64,000 nucleotides of DNA from Bin5 sp009843665 (lineage in GTDB: Bacteria > Chloroflexota > Anaerolineae > Caldilineales > Caldilineaceae), in contig OZ244818.1 in the NCBI GenBank assembly GCA_965220285.1, positions 3,658,001 to 3,722,000 of the forward strand. Direction: 5' to 3'. The position numbers and the translations under genes were made by a program. The notes beneath the pieces are model-generated. The model worked only from the letters and a program-made list of their open reading frames with translations. It was not told where the DNA came from and ran no database searches. Below, one piece after another: positions 16,306 to 25,827 of this stretch; position 1 is the first letter of the stretch, and each line of letters opens with the position of its first letter.

Positions 16306-17942
16306 TGGTCTGCCTCGAACATGCGCGCCGACGGTTCCATGATCGGCCACGGCAGCGTCCCCGGCAGTTCGATCAGTGCGCTCCTGTTCGTTTCGATCGC
16401 CTTCGTCACCGCAGGACCAAGCTGCTCGATCGACTCGACTCGGCAGCCGTCCACGCCGAACGCCCCCGCCAGCCCCATGAAGTCCGGGTTCACCAAATCC
16501 ACCTCGTGCGCAGCACCGTAGCGGGCCTCCTGCTGCGGCCGCAGGACCCCGTACGCCGAATCGTTGAACACCAGAGTAACTATCGGCAGACCAAGCTGCA
16601 CCGCCGCCGCCAGCTCCTGGCAGTTGAACATAAATCCACCGTCGCCGCAGAGCACAACAACCGGCCGCTCCGGCTGGGCCACCTTGGCCCCGATTGCGGC
16701 CGGCAGTCCAAAGCCCAGTGTGCAGAACCCCCACGGGTAAATGTTTGTGCGCGGCTCATAAAAATCCAGTAGACGACGGCACCAGTACGCAGCCACCGTC
16801 AGGTCGCTAACGATGATCGTCTCACGCGGCAGCGCCTTCCTCATCGTCTGCACAAGCTCTACACCCTCGGGCGCTCGTTCCTGGCAGTAGCCCCATACTT
16901 TCTGCCGCAACTCGGCGACCCCGGCGGCAATACCCTTTTTCTCCTCGTGCACATCCCGCAACTGCTCGCTGATGAGTTGCAAAGCGGAACGCGCATCGCC
17001 TAAAACGCCGACCGTGGCCGGATAATTGCGGTCGATCTCCTCCGCATCAATTTCGATATGAATAAGCGACTCCGGCAGGCGCAACCCCCAGCGATCACTC
17101 TCTTCCTCAGTAAAGCGCGTTCCCACTGCCAGCATCACATCAGATTCGGCCAGGAACGCCCGCGAGTGCGGATGTAAAATGGTCGCGCCCGCGGCCAGAG
17201 GATGGTCGTCCGCAACCGCCCCCTTGCCCAGCACCGTCGTAAAGATCGGCGCCTGTAACCGCTCGGCCAGTGCCTGCAGCTCTGCGCCCGCCCCGCTCCC
17301 GATCACACCCCCGCCCGCCCAGATCACCGGCCGCCGCGCCGCTCGCAACAGCTCCACTGCCCGCTCCACCTGCTCCGGGTCAGGCGTCGTCTGCTCAACC
17401 GCAGCTGGCGCCGGGATCGTCACGACGTCGCTTTCGTCAAGCGTATCGCACGGAATCTCCACTGCCACCGGTCGCGGCCGTCCGCTCAGCATCTGCTCGA
17501 AAGCCTCTCGCATTACCCCGGGAATCTCCGCTACCGTATTCGCCCGCGCCCGCCACTTCGTCACCGGCGCAAAACTCCCCAGCTGGTCCTCGCACTCATG
17601 CAGAAAACCCTTGCCCAGCCCGATTCCCTCGGCCGGGATCTGGCTGGCAATGCACAGAACTGGCGAAGAGTCGCTGTAGGCCGTCCCCAGCGACGCCAGC
17701 GTATTGAGAGCAGCCGGCCCCGTAGTACTCAGGCAGACACCGACCTCGCCGCTGGCCCGCGCGTAGCCGTCGGCCATAAACGCCGCCCCCTGCTCGTGCC
17801 GGGCAAGAACATGCCGGATGCCGCCCATCTCCCGCAGAGCGTCGTATATGCCCAGATTGTGCGTCCCCGGAATGCCGAACACCGTGTCGACACCGTGCGC
17901 CTCCAGAGATCGAACGACGGCTTCACCACCGGTCATACGCAT
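16302..17942 (-). CDS. Thiamine pyrophosphate enzyme, acetolactate synthase-like
   Basis: TPP-dependent carboligase or lyase of the POX/AHAS superfamily, 546 residues, full length. Glu50 (HEQGAAF) is the conserved cofactor-activating glutamate. The TPP-Mg motif starts GDGG at residue 433 and ends with Asn460-Asp461, the expected spacing. The central domain has AGGGVIGSGA. Bacterial relatives include acetolactate synthase, 5-guanidinoethyl-type lyases, oxalyl-CoA decarboxylase-like and IolD-like enzymes; no regulatory-subunit gene is near, so a catabolic role is likelier than valine synthesis. Overlaps the Gfo/Idh gene by four bases. Confidence 0.9.
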   Translation of the reverse strand: MRMTGGEAVVRSLEAHGVDTVFGIPGTHNLGIYDALREMGGIRHVLARHEQGAAFMADGYARASGEVGVCLSTTGPAALNTLASLGTAYSDSSPVLCIASQIPAEGIGLGKGFLHECEDQLGSFAPVTKWRARANTVAEIPGVMREAFEQMLSGRPRPVAVEIPCDTLDESDVVTIPAPAAVEQTTPDPEQVERAVELLRAARRPVIWAGGGVIGSGAGAELQALAERLQAPIFTTVLGKGAVADDHPLAAGATILHPHSRAFLAESDVMLAVGTRFTEEESDRWGLRLPESLIHIEIDAEEIDRNYPATVGVLGDARSALQLISEQLRDVHEEKKGIAAGVAELRQKVWGYCQERAPEGVELVQTMRKALPRETIIVSDLTVAAYWCRRLLDFYEPRTNIYPWGFCTLGFGLPAAIGAKVAQPERPVVVLCGDGGFMFNCQELAAAVQLGLPIVTLVFNDSAYGVLRPQQEARYGAAHEVDLVNPDFMGLAGAFGVDGCRVESIEQLGPAVTKAIETNRSALIELPGTLPWPIMEPSARMFEADQ

Positions 17943-18042
17943 CGATCTGTTACTCCCATGGATTAAAGACAGAGGAATGTTCTTACCAGTAGGTGATAAC
18001 CGTGGAACAGCGTCGCGACGAACGGTCGCCCAATGCAGTCAC

Positions 18043-18064
18043 TGACCACTGACCACTGCAGTTA
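18043..18064. repeat. Heptamer repeat (TGACCAC)2 plus TGCAGTTA
   Basis: Two TGACCAC units followed by TGCAGTTA, whose final TTA is the minus-strand stop codon of the MalG gene at 18062. Same unit and same right-hand end as the array at 15160-15201. Confidence 0.8.
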
Positions 18065-18928
18065 CGCCTTGAGGCCCGTCATCGCAATGCCGCGGATAAA
18101 GTAACGCGAGGCAAAGCTGTATATCACCATGACCGGAACAACCGTCAGCATCGAACCGGCCGCCCACATCTCGTAACGCGTCCACCACAAATTGCGTAGG
18201 CCGGCCAGCACCAGCGGTAGCGTCTGGTTATCCTGGCTGTTCAGGACGATGAGCGGCCACAGAAAACTGTCCCAGTTGAAGAGGTAGACAAAGACGGCGA
18301 GCGCCGACATCGGTGACAATGACATCGGCAGCACCAGAGTGAAAAAGATTCGCCATTCGGACGCGCCGTCAATGCGGGCCGCATCGATCAGTTCGAACGG
18401 GATGCTTTCCATGAACTGGCGCATCAGGAAGATACCGAATGCCGTATAAAAACCCGTTATGATGATGCCGCCCAGATGGTCGGCCAGGCCGAAACTGTTC
18501 GCAATCGTGATATACAGTGGAACCATGATCACCGCAAAGGGCACCATCATAGTCGACAGGATAATGGTGAAAAGTATCTCCTTGCCCACAAAACGATACT
18601 TGGAAAAGATGTACCCCATCACCGACGACGTGAAAACGGAAACGACCGTTACCGACACTGCCGATACAATGCTGTTGCGAAAAGCGGCTACAAAATTCAC
18701 CCTGCCTAAAATCTCTTCATAGTTGCGCAATGTCCATGTCTCTGGCAGCAGCGCCCTTGATTCCACAAGCTCCTTGAACGGCTTGAGCGAAGCAAAGATC
18801 ATCCAGATGAAGGGGAAGATGGCGACTACGACCATGCCAAGCAGGAAAATCTGTATGAGACTTTGTGATATCAATATGCGCCTCGGCAGCCGGCGTCGCG
18901 CAGGTCTTGCCTCACTTATAACTGCCAT
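18062..18928 (-). CDS. Carbohydrate ABC transporter permease, MalG type (system C)
   Basis: CUT1 membrane subunit, 288 residues with six hydrophobic segments beginning at LIQIFLLGMVVVAIFPFIW. EAA loop DAARIDGASEWRIFF then LVLPMS; the C-terminus SRYFIRGIAMTGLKA is the family ending. It pairs with the MalF-type gene 80 bases upstream. With the GH36-like enzyme and two binding proteins in the same run, an alpha-galactoside or galactose-containing oligosaccharide is a plausible substrate, by inference only. Confidence 0.95.
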   Translation of the reverse strand: MAVISEARPARRRLPRRILISQSLIQIFLLGMVVVAIFPFIWMIFASLKPFKELVESRALLPETWTLRNYEEILGRVNFVAAFRNSIVSAVSVTVVSVFTSSVMGYIFSKYRFVGKEILFTIILSTMMVPFAVIMVPLYITIANSFGLADHLGGIIITGFYTAFGIFLMRQFMESIPFELIDAARIDGASEWRIFFTLVLPMSLSPMSALAVFVYLFNWDSFLWPLIVLNSQDNQTLPLVLAGLRNLWWTRYEMWAAGSMLTVVPVMVIYSFASRYFIRGIAMTGLKA

Positions 18929-19008
18929 TGCCGTCTCTCCTCCAATGTTAGGTCGCCGATCTCCATCGCCAGTGCTCGTTCCAAATGCATGTCACGTGCC
19001 GGGGAACG

Positions 19009-19965
19009 CTAATATGACCACGACGGGCGGATCAACTTTATCTGCAAAATGCTGATCGCCAGAATGAACGCGAACTGCAGCAGGGACGCGGCCGTGGCCG
19101 TGCCGAAGCGGATGTCTAAGAAGGCTTCCTGGTAGATCAACATATTGTACAGGTAGGTAGAGTTGCCTGGCCCCCCCTCCGAACCAAACAAGACTGTGGG
19201 AAGCGTGAACTCCTGCAAAGAGCCAATAGCAAGCAGTACGGTGATCAGAAGGATTGTATGGCCCATCAGGGGCATGGTTATGCGCCAAAACTGCTGCCAC
19301 GGATTGGTCCCGTCAACCAGGGCCGCGTCGTACAGTTCCGACGGAATGTTCATCATGCCTGCTGTGAGAATGACAACGTAGAAGCCAAGCCCTTTCCAGG
19401 TGGCGATGATAACTGCGGTTGGCAGTGCCGATGAAGAGCTGGAAAGCCACTGTAGTTCGGGTAGCCCTACGCCGCTTAACAGCTTGTTCAATTGCCCCAC
19501 TTCCGGGTCCATCAACATCTTAAACAGCAAGGAAACTGCTACCAACGAAACAACAACCGGGACGAAGATCAGCGCCTGATAGACGTTTCGACCCCGCCTC
19601 ACTTTGGACAGGAAGACGGCGATTAACATGGCCAAAGGCAGATGGAATATGAATGAATAAACGGCCCACAAGATCGTATTCTTCACCGAAACCAAAAATA
19701 GGGGATGCTGAGAAATCTTGAGGAAGTTACCTATACCCACAAATGGGCTATTGGCAGGATCAAGCAGCTTGTACGCCACCGTCGACATGCGGAACGCCTG
19801 AATGATCGGCCAGAAGCTGAATATCCAATACCAGATTAGCAACGGTACGATCATCGTGAAGCCAAACCAGAACTGCGGCTTGCGCAGCGTCTTCTTTACA
19901 ACAAACCAGGCGCCCATCGTTTCAGCCCGGCCCGAGGCTCCGCTCCCGTCTGCGATTGATGTCAT
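19009..19965 (-). CDS. Carbohydrate ABC transporter permease, MalF type (system C)
   Basis: CUT1 membrane subunit, 318 residues. Helix 1 is near residues 35-58 (FWFGFTMIVPLLIWYWIFSF). EAA loop DAALVDGTNPWQQFW then RITMP. The protein ends with helices LLQFAFILAISILQIKLI. It lies 56 bases after the GH36-like gene and before MalG, on the same strand. No ATPase gene is adjacent. Confidence 0.95.
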   Translation of the reverse strand: MTSIADGSGASGRAETMGAWFVVKKTLRKPQFWFGFTMIVPLLIWYWIFSFWPIIQAFRMSTVAYKLLDPANSPFVGIGNFLKISQHPLFLVSVKNTILWAVYSFIFHLPLAMLIAVFLSKVRRGRNVYQALIFVPVVVSLVAVSLLFKMLMDPEVGQLNKLLSGVGLPELQWLSSSSSALPTAVIIATWKGLGFYVVILTAGMMNIPSELYDAALVDGTNPWQQFWRITMPLMGHTILLITVLLAIGSLQEFTLPTVLFGSEGGPGNSTYLYNMLIYQEAFLDIRFGTATAASLLQFAFILAISILQIKLIRPSWSY

Positions 19966-20021
19966 TTTCAGGTTCCGTATTCAGTAAAGGATGAGCGTCT
20001 TTGCAGCCTTCCCGGACCCAC

Positions 20022-22133
20022 CTAATCTACTGCATCAACGAGTAGCAACTCCGAGGTCAATGCGGTTTCCAGTCGGGACGTGATGCCAGTCCGCGTGAGC
20101 GCAATTCCGTCGACTTCGCAACTCTCAGACCTGTTGTCAAAGGTGACCCGGTACCGCCTGCCGGGATCAATCCCTCTGAAGCGTAGCAAGTATTCCGGTG
20201 CCGCAGGATCGCCTAAACGAAACAACCCCGCGATGGCCCGAGTGCGGTCCCGCGATGCCAGCTCCAGCACACCCCAGCCGCGCGGCTCGAATCCCTTGAC
20301 CACCGGCGTATGATGATAGATCCGGCTTGTCGCATGGATCGGGCGAACGAACTCCTTGTATATCCGCACGGCATTGCGGATGCGCGCCTGCTGGACTGGG
20401 TTGGGAGCGGCGTCCTTAAGATGGAACCAGTTCAACGACGGATGCACGAACAGTTGCAGCCGGAACTGGAAGTCCAGCTCGGCCGTGCGCTGCCCCGACT
20501 GGCCCATGCCCGCCAGCCGGTCAACCCGCTCCGGCGGCAGCGCCATCGACATCCCGTTCGTAATTGAAAAGGCGCGCGGCGCAATCTGCCAGTCGGTCAC
20601 CCACGTATGGTCGAAGTAGCGGACCATACCCACGTCGGTCCGGGCGCCCCCGCTGGCGCAGTTCTGAAAGATCACATTCTTGTGGCGGGCAGAAAGCCGC
20701 CCGTAAATTCCGTAGACCGCCTCGTAATAACGCCAATAGGCGTTCTCAACAAACCCCGACTGCTCGCTGTATGCCCCGGCGCCGATGTTGCCGACGTTGT
20801 AGTCCAGCCGGAAAAGGTCCAAATCGTGCTCCACGATCAGACGGTCGATCTCGCTCTCCATCCATTCGGCCACTTCGGGCCTCGTGAGATCGATCATGCC
20901 GCCCAGCCCGCCCTCATCACCGTACGGCCGGGCCAGCCACTCAGGATGCTCCCTGGCAATTCTGCTTTCCGGCCCGACCCGCTCCCCATCCATCCACAGG
21001 CCGAACTTCATGCCCTTATCGTGCACATAGTCCCGAAACGGCTTCAGGCCTCCCGGAAATCGCTCCAGGCTAACCTGCCAGTCGCCCACCGTCGCATGCC
21101 AGCTGCCATGTGGCGGCGTGTACCAGCTCGCATCGATCAGAAAGACCTCCGCGCCCGCGTCAGCGCAGGCGTCGATCTCGGAAAAAATCAGCTCCGGCGT
21201 AAGCTCCTGCTCCGGCCCGATGCCGCTCACGACCAGCCCCGCATGTTCGGGATTCTGCGGCGGGATGACGCTCGTCCGCAGATGGTCGTGCAGCGCCTGA
21301 ATGCTGTCGTCGAAATCTCCGATGACAACGCCCAGGTGCATCTCCGGCGTGGTAACCGTCTCGCCTGGCGCGATGACGCGCAGCGGCGCCGGTCCGTCCG
21401 GACCCGCCCGAAACCAGAGCCGCGACCCCTCTCGGCTATCCCCATCGTCAACGTCAAACTCGAAAGCATACCCTCCCGACCACGCCAGCGTACCTACGAA
21501 CTGCTCACCTCCCTGGTGATTGCGCAGCACAAAAAAAGGATGTCTGTGGCGGCCCCGCCGGTAACGGCCGTCAATCCGGTAGCCCGCCCGCGGCAGCGTA
21601 CGCCAGTCAAAGTCGCCCTCATTGCCCCAGTGCGTATCAATAAAGTAGCCCACTGAGTAAGGCGACGACTCGTCATCAATGTCGTATGCGCATGTCTGCA
21701 GCACACCGCTCCACGGGAAAGCCGCCGAAAGAGCTGCCGGCTGCTCGGAGCAATTCTCGATCTCCAGCCAGCGCGTCAGGATCGGCGTCCCGTCCAGCAG
21801 CGTGTGAACGCGCACGACCACCGGGCGCACAGCGTGGCGCAGTTCCAGTACCGCCTTCAAACCGTTTTCTTCTTCAGTTTGGGAAAAGTCGCTCCACTCC
21901 CAGTGCGAGCGCAGAAGCTGCCCATCCACCTCCACCCAGAATGCCTGCGGTGCCGGGTGCGAACCCGCGTCAAATCGTTCCGGTTCAGGATTCGTGTAAC
22001 CCGAACCGTTCCAACCTCGCCCTACAAGCTGCCCGCGGCTTAATGATTCTTGGTAGGCGGCCAGTCCGGATCGGTAAGAAATCGTGGGATCTGGATCATT
22101 GGACAAAAAAATATCGGCGAAAGACTCTGTCAT
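20022..22133 (-). CDS. GH36-like alpha-galactosidase
   Basis: Glycoside hydrolase related to GH36 melibiase, 703 residues, full length, no signal peptide, so probably cytoplasmic. An N-terminal beta-sandwich precedes a TIM barrel. The barrel shows FLIDASWY (residues 331-338), KFGLWMD, the nucleophile Asp444 in LFRLDYN, NCASGGAR at 491-498 which contacts substrate in the family, and Asp514 in WVTDW as likely acid/base. It would release alpha-linked galactose from imported oligosaccharides. It sits between the binding proteins and permeases of system C, the best clue to what that system imports. Confidence 0.9.
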   Translation of the reverse strand: MTESFADIFLSNDPDPTISYRSGLAAYQESLSRGQLVGRGWNGSGYTNPEPERFDAGSHPAPQAFWVEVDGQLLRSHWEWSDFSQTEEENGLKAVLELRHAVRPVVVRVHTLLDGTPILTRWLEIENCSEQPAALSAAFPWSGVLQTCAYDIDDESSPYSVGYFIDTHWGNEGDFDWRTLPRAGYRIDGRYRRGRHRHPFFVLRNHQGGEQFVGTLAWSGGYAFEFDVDDGDSREGSRLWFRAGPDGPAPLRVIAPGETVTTPEMHLGVVIGDFDDSIQALHDHLRTSVIPPQNPEHAGLVVSGIGPEQELTPELIFSEIDACADAGAEVFLIDASWYTPPHGSWHATVGDWQVSLERFPGGLKPFRDYVHDKGMKFGLWMDGERVGPESRIAREHPEWLARPYGDEGGLGGMIDLTRPEVAEWMESEIDRLIVEHDLDLFRLDYNVGNIGAGAYSEQSGFVENAYWRYYEAVYGIYGRLSARHKNVIFQNCASGGARTDVGMVRYFDHTWVTDWQIAPRAFSITNGMSMALPPERVDRLAGMGQSGQRTAELDFQFRLQLFVHPSLNWFHLKDAAPNPVQQARIRNAVRIYKEFVRPIHATSRIYHHTPVVKGFEPRGWGVLELASRDRTRAIAGLFRLGDPAAPEYLLRFRGIDPGRRYRVTFDNRSESCEVDGIALTRTGITSRLETALTSELLLVDAVD

Positions 22134-22181
22134 GGCCTGACTTCCAATCGAGGAGCGCTACGACCGAAGAGTGCGGAAAAC

Positions 22182-22229
22182 GGAGTGAGCAACGAGAGCC
22201 GAACGCGGGACACGCCAAGCTCTCACTCC
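22182..22229. terminator. AG/CT-rich inverted repeat after binding-protein gene C2
   Basis: GGAGTGAG (22182-22189) pairs with CTCACTCC (22222-22229). It lies between the stop of the binding protein at 22257 and the GH36-like gene. Same AG-rich left and CT-rich right composition as the repeats at 23719, 23781, 43043 and 50740. Confidence 0.55.
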
Positions 22230-22256
22230 TCACTCCTCTTCACTCTCTCCTTGAAT

Positions 22257-23651
22257 CTAAGGTTCCATACCCAGCTCGCGGACGTCACTGACCCATTCCT
22301 CGTACTGTGCTTCGCACCGAGACTGGATCATTGCTACCGCTTCCTCGCTGCCGATATTGCCCTGCCGTACTTCCGAGCACCCTTCGCCTATGGCCGCGCC
22401 AATCTCACCGATCGAGCCGAAACCGACGCCCTCGAAAGTAGTCTGGGGCAACAGGTGCTCCTGCAGAACCTTCGTCAGTTTTACCAGCGGCCCATCCGGA
22501 TCGTTGTCCACAAAGTGGTCATAGCTGCCGACCAGGCCCTTCCATGCGGTGTTCGGCTGTCCGCCGTAGATCATGGCGTACGAGGTCTGCCCTTCATCCG
22601 TCACCAGCATGCGCAGGAACTCGATCGCCATCTCGGGGTTCTTCGCCTGCTTCAGCGAAATGAATCCCCATCCACCTTCACCGCAGAAAATCGGCGGTTC
22701 GCCTTCATGGATCATCGGTGCGCCCGCCATGCGATAGGTATAACCCAGGTCCCAGGCAATCGGCATCGAAGGCGTGCCATTGCCGCGCGCCAGCGCCACC
22801 TTGCCGGCCAGCGCCGCGTCGACGTGGTTCTGGTCCAGCTGCGTCTCGATGCCCAACTCCACCGGGCCCTCAACAAACAGCCTCATCGCCTCCATACCCT
22901 CTTCGGTATTGATGTTGAACTGCTTGTTCTCAAGGTCCCACCAGTCCATGCCCTTGGGGTCCAGCAAGGTGCGCAGAATGCCGAGATAGCTCATATCATC
23001 CCAGCCCTGGCTGCTCAGGCCCCACTTGGTCACTTTGCCGTCCTCTTCGACCTGCAAGGCCTTCCCCAGCTCCCACATGCTTTCGTAGCTTTCGAAGTAG
23101 ACCTCACCGTTCAACGGCGGATACTGGTCTTCCAGCCCCAGCGCAATCACATCCTCGCTCGGCACATTGACCATGTTGCCCACGCCGTTACATTCGGTCG
23201 GCACGCCCCAGATTTCGCCCTGCCACATGTAGGCGCCAATCGCGTCGCCCACAAAGTCCTCGTCAGGATCGACGTCCATGTGGTTGTAGACCTGTTCCGT
23301 GCACGGGACCAGTGCTTGGTGCAGATGCAGGCTCGTCAACTGTTCACCCATAATGCAGGCAACGTCCGGTTGCGTTCCCGCCGCCAATGCAGCAATCACT
23401 TTGGGCGGGATCGGCCAGGCCTGCGGCTGTACTTCAAACGTCCCGCCGCCCTGCTCAGCGAACAGGTCGGAAAGACGCTGGTACGCTTCCACGTGTGGGT
23501 CATACTGTAAGCCCCACATCACACCTTGCCTTTGCTCTCTGGGCATCGCTGCCATGTCGCCACCTGGCGCGGTCGGCGCAACACACGCCGCCAGAAGGCT
23601 GGCTCCCGCTGCCCCCACCGAGACTTTCAGAAAATCTCTTCGGCTATGCAT
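22257..23651 (-). CDS. Carbohydrate ABC binding lipoprotein C2 (tandem paralogue)
   Basis: Family-1 extracellular solute-binding protein, about 464 residues. A TTG at 23669 extends the frame, but AAAGGAG six bases before the ATG at 23651 fixes the start, giving MHSRRDFLK, a twin-arginine-like signal with lipobox (LAAC). It is about four-fifths identical by eye to the protein at 23830-25236, with near-identical blocks such as VQPQAWPIPPKVIAALAAG and DMSYLGILRTLLD. Divergence concentrates near residues 120-160, 280-300 and 350-390, which may tune ligand preference. It precedes the GH36-like gene. Confidence 0.93.
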   Translation of the reverse strand: MHSRRDFLKVSVGAAGASLLAACVAPTAPGGDMAAMPREQRQGVMWGLQYDPHVEAYQRLSDLFAEQGGGTFEVQPQAWPIPPKVIAALAAGTQPDVACIMGEQLTSLHLHQALVPCTEQVYNHMDVDPDEDFVGDAIGAYMWQGEIWGVPTECNGVGNMVNVPSEDVIALGLEDQYPPLNGEVYFESYESMWELGKALQVEEDGKVTKWGLSSQGWDDMSYLGILRTLLDPKGMDWWDLENKQFNINTEEGMEAMRLFVEGPVELGIETQLDQNHVDAALAGKVALARGNGTPSMPIAWDLGYTYRMAGAPMIHEGEPPIFCGEGGWGFISLKQAKNPEMAIEFLRMLVTDEGQTSYAMIYGGQPNTAWKGLVGSYDHFVDNDPDGPLVKLTKVLQEHLLPQTTFEGVGFGSIGEIGAAIGEGCSEVRQGNIGSEEAVAMIQSRCEAQYEEWVSDVRELGMEP

Positions 23652-23718
23652 CTTTTGCTCCTTTGTCAAGGGTCAATGACCAGATGAGATAGGAACACTC
23701 ACAGAGTGATAACATTAG

Positions 23719-23765
23719 GAGCGGAGAGCAAGTGGTGTTCTCTCTCTTCTCTCCCCTCTCCGCTC
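23719..23765. terminator. AG/CT-rich inverted repeat, variant C:G
   Basis: GAGCGGAGAG (23719-23728) pairs perfectly with CTCTCCGCTC (23756-23765), loop 27 bases. It is the first of two adjacent copies between the tandem binding-protein genes; compared with the second copy the fourth pair is C:G instead of T:A. Confidence 0.65.
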
Positions 23766-23780
23766 ACTTCTTGACATAAG

Positions 23781-23818
23781 GAGTGGAGAGCGAGAGCAGC
23801 TCTCTCTCCTCTCCACTC
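23781..23818. terminator. AG/CT-rich inverted repeat, variant T:A
   Basis: GAGTGGAGAG (23781-23790) pairs perfectly with CTCTCCACTC (23809-23818), with an inner GAGAG/CTCTC stem, starting 11 bases past the stop of the binding-protein gene at 23830. Its difference from the neighbouring copy is compensated on both arms. Confidence 0.7.
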
Positions 23819-23829
23819 TCTCCTCGACC

Positions 23830-25236
23830 CTACGGTTCCAAGCCCAGTTCCCGCACGTCGCTCACATACTCCTGGTACTGAGCCTCGCAGCGCGTCTGGA
23901 TCAACTCCACTGCCTCCTCACTGCCGATGTTCCCCTGCCGCACCTCGGACGCGCCTTCTGTGATCGCGGAACCGATTTCGGCAATCGAGCCGAATCCCAC
24001 GCCCTCGAAAGTCGTTAGTGGCTGCAGATGCTCCTGCAGGATCTTTGCCATACCCACCTGGGGACCGTCAGGATCCGGGTGGGTGAAGTGATCGTAAACG
24101 CCGACCAAATCCTTCCAGGATGTATGGACTGCGCCACCGTAGATCTTCGCGTATTCAAGCTGCCCTTCGTGCGTCACCAACATGCGCAGGAACTCGATCG
24201 CCATGTCGGGGTTATGCGACTGCTTCAGCGAAATGAAGCCCCATCCGCCCTCTCCGGCGAACAGCGGCAATTCACCCTCAAACACCATCGGCGCACCGCA
24301 CATAACGTACGTGTAGCCCAGCTCCCAGGACATCGGCAGCGATGGCGTACCGTTGCCCCGTGCGAGAGCAACCTTGCCGGCCAGGGCCGCGTCAACGTGC
24401 GACTGGTCCAGCTGCGTCTCGATACCCATCTCCACCGGTGTCTCGACGTAGAGCTGCATCGCCTTGATGCCCTCTTCCGTATTGATATTGAACTGCTTGT
24501 TCTCCAGGTCCCACCAGTCCATGCCTTTTTTGTCAAGCAGCGTCCGCAGGATGCCGAGATAGCTCATGTCATCCCAGCCCTGGCTGCTCAGGCCCCACTT
24601 CACGACCTTGCCGTCCTCTTCAACCTGCAACGCCTGCGCCAGCTCCCACATGCTGGGATAGCTCTCGAAGAACACTTCGCCGTTCAGCGGCGGGTACTGG
24701 TCCTCCAGCCCAAGTGCAATCACATCTTCGCTGGGCACGTTCACCATGTTGCCGACGCCATTGGCCTCGGTCGGCACGCCCCAGATCTCGCCCTGCCACG
24801 TGTAGGCGCCGATCGCGTCACCCACAAAGGACTCGTCAGGGTCCACACCCATGTGGTTGTAAACCTGCTCCGTACAGGGGACCAGCGCTTGGTGCAGATG
24901 CAAGCTCGTCAACTGTTCGCCCATGATACAGGCTACGTCCGGCTGTGTCCCTGCCGCCAGCGCGGCAATCACCTTGGGCGGAATCGGCCACGCCTGCGGC
25001 TGCACTTCGTAGGTCCCTCCGCCCTGCGACTCGAACAGATCGGCAAGCCGCTGGTACGCTTCCACGTGGGGGTCATACTGCAATCCCCACAGCACGCCCT
25101 GCCGCTGCTCATTGGGTATCGCAGCACCTCCGTCCGCAGGCGCCATCGGCGCCGCGCACGCTGCCAGCAGGCCAACGCCAGCTGCGCCCGCTGTCGTCCT
25201 CAATACTTCTCTGCGACTGTACAACCTTCTGGACAT
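23830..25236 (-). CDS. Carbohydrate ABC binding lipoprotein C1 (tandem paralogue)
   Basis: Family-1 solute-binding protein, 468 residues. The start SRRLYSRREVLRTTAGAAG plus lipobox LAAC indicates lipid-anchored export. AGGAGGG lies just upstream of the ATG at 25236. It is the first gene of the system C run and is closely similar to the gene at 22257-23651, so the pair arose by tandem duplication. Both keep the full lobe structure and neither is truncated. A promoter should lie in 25237-25827, but I find no strong consensus on the minus strand. Confidence 0.94.
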   Translation of the reverse strand: MSRRLYSRREVLRTTAGAAGVGLLAACAAPMAPADGGAAIPNEQRQGVLWGLQYDPHVEAYQRLADLFESQGGGTYEVQPQAWPIPPKVIAALAAGTQPDVACIMGEQLTSLHLHQALVPCTEQVYNHMGVDPDESFVGDAIGAYTWQGEIWGVPTEANGVGNMVNVPSEDVIALGLEDQYPPLNGEVFFESYPSMWELAQALQVEEDGKVVKWGLSSQGWDDMSYLGILRTLLDKKGMDWWDLENKQFNINTEEGIKAMQLYVETPVEMGIETQLDQSHVDAALAGKVALARGNGTPSLPMSWELGYTYVMCGAPMVFEGELPLFAGEGGWGFISLKQSHNPDMAIEFLRMLVTHEGQLEYAKIYGGAVHTSWKDLVGVYDHFTHPDPDGPQVGMAKILQEHLQPLTTFEGVGFGSIAEIGSAITEGASEVRQGNIGSEEAVELIQTRCEAQYQEYVSDVRELGLEP

Positions 25237-25827
25237 TTTGTCCCTCCTGAAAGAAAGTGAGTTTGAACACAGTTGATGCGTTCGTTTGAGGAGATACCTA
25301 TCGCAATTGCGGCCATGTACAGTGCAGCCAGGTTACTGGTATGGCTGTTACCGCAACGGCCGCGGATGGAATCGTTTTCGGATGCCCCGTAGTTTGGCCC
25401 GAGAGGCATTCGAGAACCTTTAGGCAATTCTCAATAAAGAACGGTGACAAGAGGCTGAGACCTACAAGAAATACTACAGCCGGCTCCGGTGACGGCTGTC
25501 CCGGTTCGTTCTTAGTTCATGTACTACCGAGCATGGAAGGATAAATCGTGAATTGACGTGCCTTGCCGAGGTACTATACAATCGTTCCTGATTGTCGCCA
25601 ACTACCAAGAAATTGCGTTACAGCGACCCCAGAATGGCGGCGCCGCTATCTTATCACCGTCGTCAGCAATATCACAACAGCAAGAAATCTGGTCGGTTGC
25701 CGCCGGGGGCGTTGCCCTTGCCCTCCTGATCCACCAACTGGCCCAGTATCGCCAAGTGTAACCGGTGACATCTCGGGGCGTGGGAGGCGACCTATTGCTG
25801 ACACGAAAAAAAACCAGGAGGGAATCC
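25237..25827. other. Divergent intergenic region, systems C and orphan family-5 binder
   Basis: 591 bases between two binding-protein genes transcribed outward. It holds the plus-strand promoter at 25553-25580, a 10-bp palindrome CGCAATTGCG (25302-25311), and a 7-bp inverted repeat ACAGCCG/CGGCTGT (25476-25499). The palindromes could be operators but have no second copy. No gene is supported. Confidence 0.6.
25553..25580 (+). promoter_or_regulatory. Sigma-70 promoter for family-5 binding protein
   Basis: TTGACG (25553-25558), 16-base spacer, TATACA (25575-25580). The expected start near 25587 gives a leader of about 240 bases before the ATG at 25828. Confidence 0.65.

Noticed and set aside
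16306..16734. 143-codon N-terminal extension of the Gfo/Idh gene
   Set aside because: The extension is antisense-like, Gly/Arg-rich and lies entirely within the TPP-enzyme gene; the GTGA overlap gives a normal start.
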